Notes under the pieces: model-generated
Database searches by the model: none
What the model saw: only the letters and a program-made list of their open reading frames with translations
Told to the model about the DNA's origin: nothing
Assembly: GCA_030017995.1 (NCBI GenBank)
Contig: JASEGS010000005.1
Location: 1 to 64,000 of the forward strand
Source: Thermodesulfovibrionales bacterium
GTDB taxonomy: Bacteria > Nitrospirota > Thermodesulfovibrionia > Thermodesulfovibrionales > Dissulfurispiraceae
Reading direction: 5' to 3'
Length of the DNA stretch: 64,000 nucleotides
Shown: positions 63,566 through 64,000 of the stretch, one piece after another
Layout: the number at the start of each line of letters is the position of its first letter
Position numbering within the stretch: the stretch's first letter is position 1
Translations under genes and position numbers: made by a program

Positions 63566-64000
63566 GTCTTGTCCTCCTTGATTATTTCCTTAAATCGCTC
63601 AAAGAGATGTGTGGAGTCATTCGGTCCAGGTCCTGCTTCAGGATGGTGCTGGACAGAGAATATCGGAAGCTCTATATGCTCCATGCCCTCTTCAGAGCCG
63701 TCGAAGAGATTCTTGTGAGTGAGTCTTACCTTCCCACCAAGGCTGTTTATATCAACGCAGTAGTTGTGATTCTGAGATGTGATTTCGACACCTCCGGTCT
63801 TTAAATCTTTCACAGGATGATTCCCTCCGTGATGTCCGAATTTGAGTTTGTATGTCATTCCTCCTAATGCGAGGCCTAATATCTGGTGTCCGAGACAAAT
63901 CCCGAAGATCGGCTTTTTGCCTATCAGCTTCTTTGTATTCTCGATGGCATAAACAACCGTCTCAGGGTCTCCGGGACCGTTGCTTAAAAGTATGCCATCG
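63559..64000 (-). CDS. carA: Carbamoyl-phosphate synthase, small subunit (C-terminal part)
   Basis: Glutaminase subunit supplying ammonia to CarB. The visible part is the class I glutamine amidotransferase domain: [16 protein letters not shown], then the nucleophile Cys in [16 protein letters not shown], and the catalytic His/Glu in [13 protein letters not shown]. The N-terminal CPSase_sm domain lies beyond the right edge. Coding continues unbroken to base 64000. First visible gene of the minus-strand cluster carA, flavin reductase, unknown, carB. Confidence 0.95.
   Translation of the reverse strand, partial: DGILLSNGPGDPETVVYAIENTKKLIGKKPIFGICLGHQILGLALGGMTYKLKFGHHGGNHPVKDLKTGGVEITSQNHNYCVDINSLGGKVRLTHKNLFDGSEEGMEHIELPIFSVQHHPEAGPGPNDSTHLFERFKEIIKEDKTC

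Noticed and set aside
1-64000. CRISPR array or defence island
   Set aside because: No regularly spaced identical repeats were seen. The CAGAAGACAGA words are contiguous, degenerate and lack spacers. The HsdR_N-like gene stands alone without hsdM or hsdS.

Overview
The window reads as chromosome of an anaerobic, diderm, autotrophy-capable bacterium, most likely of the Nitrospirota (Thermodesulfovibrio/Magnetobacterium side). This placement is inference from gene content and protein flavour; no rRNA marker is present. Supporting signs are a selenocysteine formate dehydrogenase next to formate-tetrahydrofolate ligase (methyl branch of the Wood-Ljungdahl pathway), ferredoxin-dependent 2-oxoacid oxidoreductase subunits, a diphosphate-type phosphofructokinase, rubredoxin plus a ferritin-like protein, and outer-membrane machinery (Omp85, TamB, Tat, tripartite efflux).

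Layout. 1-622: the end of an IS3-family element, with a frameshifted orfA, abuts the last 36 codons of an integron-type integrase. 658-5734: ribD-hemW on the plus strand converge on htrA and tilS. 5757-6165: a strong 6S RNA candidate, then tRNA-Ser(GCU). 6194-9886: a DUF2155 lipoprotein, an HsdR_N-like protein, miaB and mtaB. 10288-14688: proS, ppx, 2-oxoacid:ferredoxin oxidoreductase beta and gamma subunits (no alpha), and an acetyltransferase. 27584 down to 14703: one long minus-strand array (efflux adaptor, ATPase, permease, glnD, tamB, Omp85, SurA-like). 27906-35074: nuoE-like, nuoF-like, selenoprotein fdhA, a cyclic-nucleotide-domain protein and fhs, closed by a perfect palindromic terminator. 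35203-43534: DUF3108 protein, a second ABC efflux system with its outer-membrane factor, uvrA and yacG. 43551-50908: dapB, ferritin-like protein, rubredoxin, CorC/HlyC-like protein, a homocitrate-synthase-like enzyme, ilvN, ilvB, DUF190 and crcB. 51041-52598: prmA, then a solitary integron gene cassette (brnT-brnA with a 59-base-element attC) abutting ychF. 64000 down to 52606: carA (partial), flavin reductase, unknown membrane protein, carB, PPi-type pfk, FmdE-like, MoeA-like, outer-membrane protein, tatA/B, tatC, a small unknown protein and ychF.

How the genes fit together. The NuoE/NuoF/FdhA set is an NAD(P)-linked, Sec-dependent formate dehydrogenase. Fhs takes formate to 10-formyl-THF. 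The MoeA-like and FmdE-like proteins could serve its Mo/W cofactor. carA, carB, ilvBN, dapB, ribD and proS are housekeeping biosynthesis and translation genes.

Most unusual signals: (1) the in-frame UGA with a SECIS hairpin in fdhA; (2) an integron footprint, made of an IS-truncated intI tail and, 51 kb away, a lone toxin-antitoxin cassette at a secondary site; (3) two genes (yacG and brnA) whose frames break exactly at A10 tracts and would be restored by an eleventh A; (4) 'word-palindrome' elements, built of purine-rich words followed by their pyrimidine-rich reverse complements, lodged in or between genes, often inside signal peptides or linkers; (5) a natural gap in UvrA.
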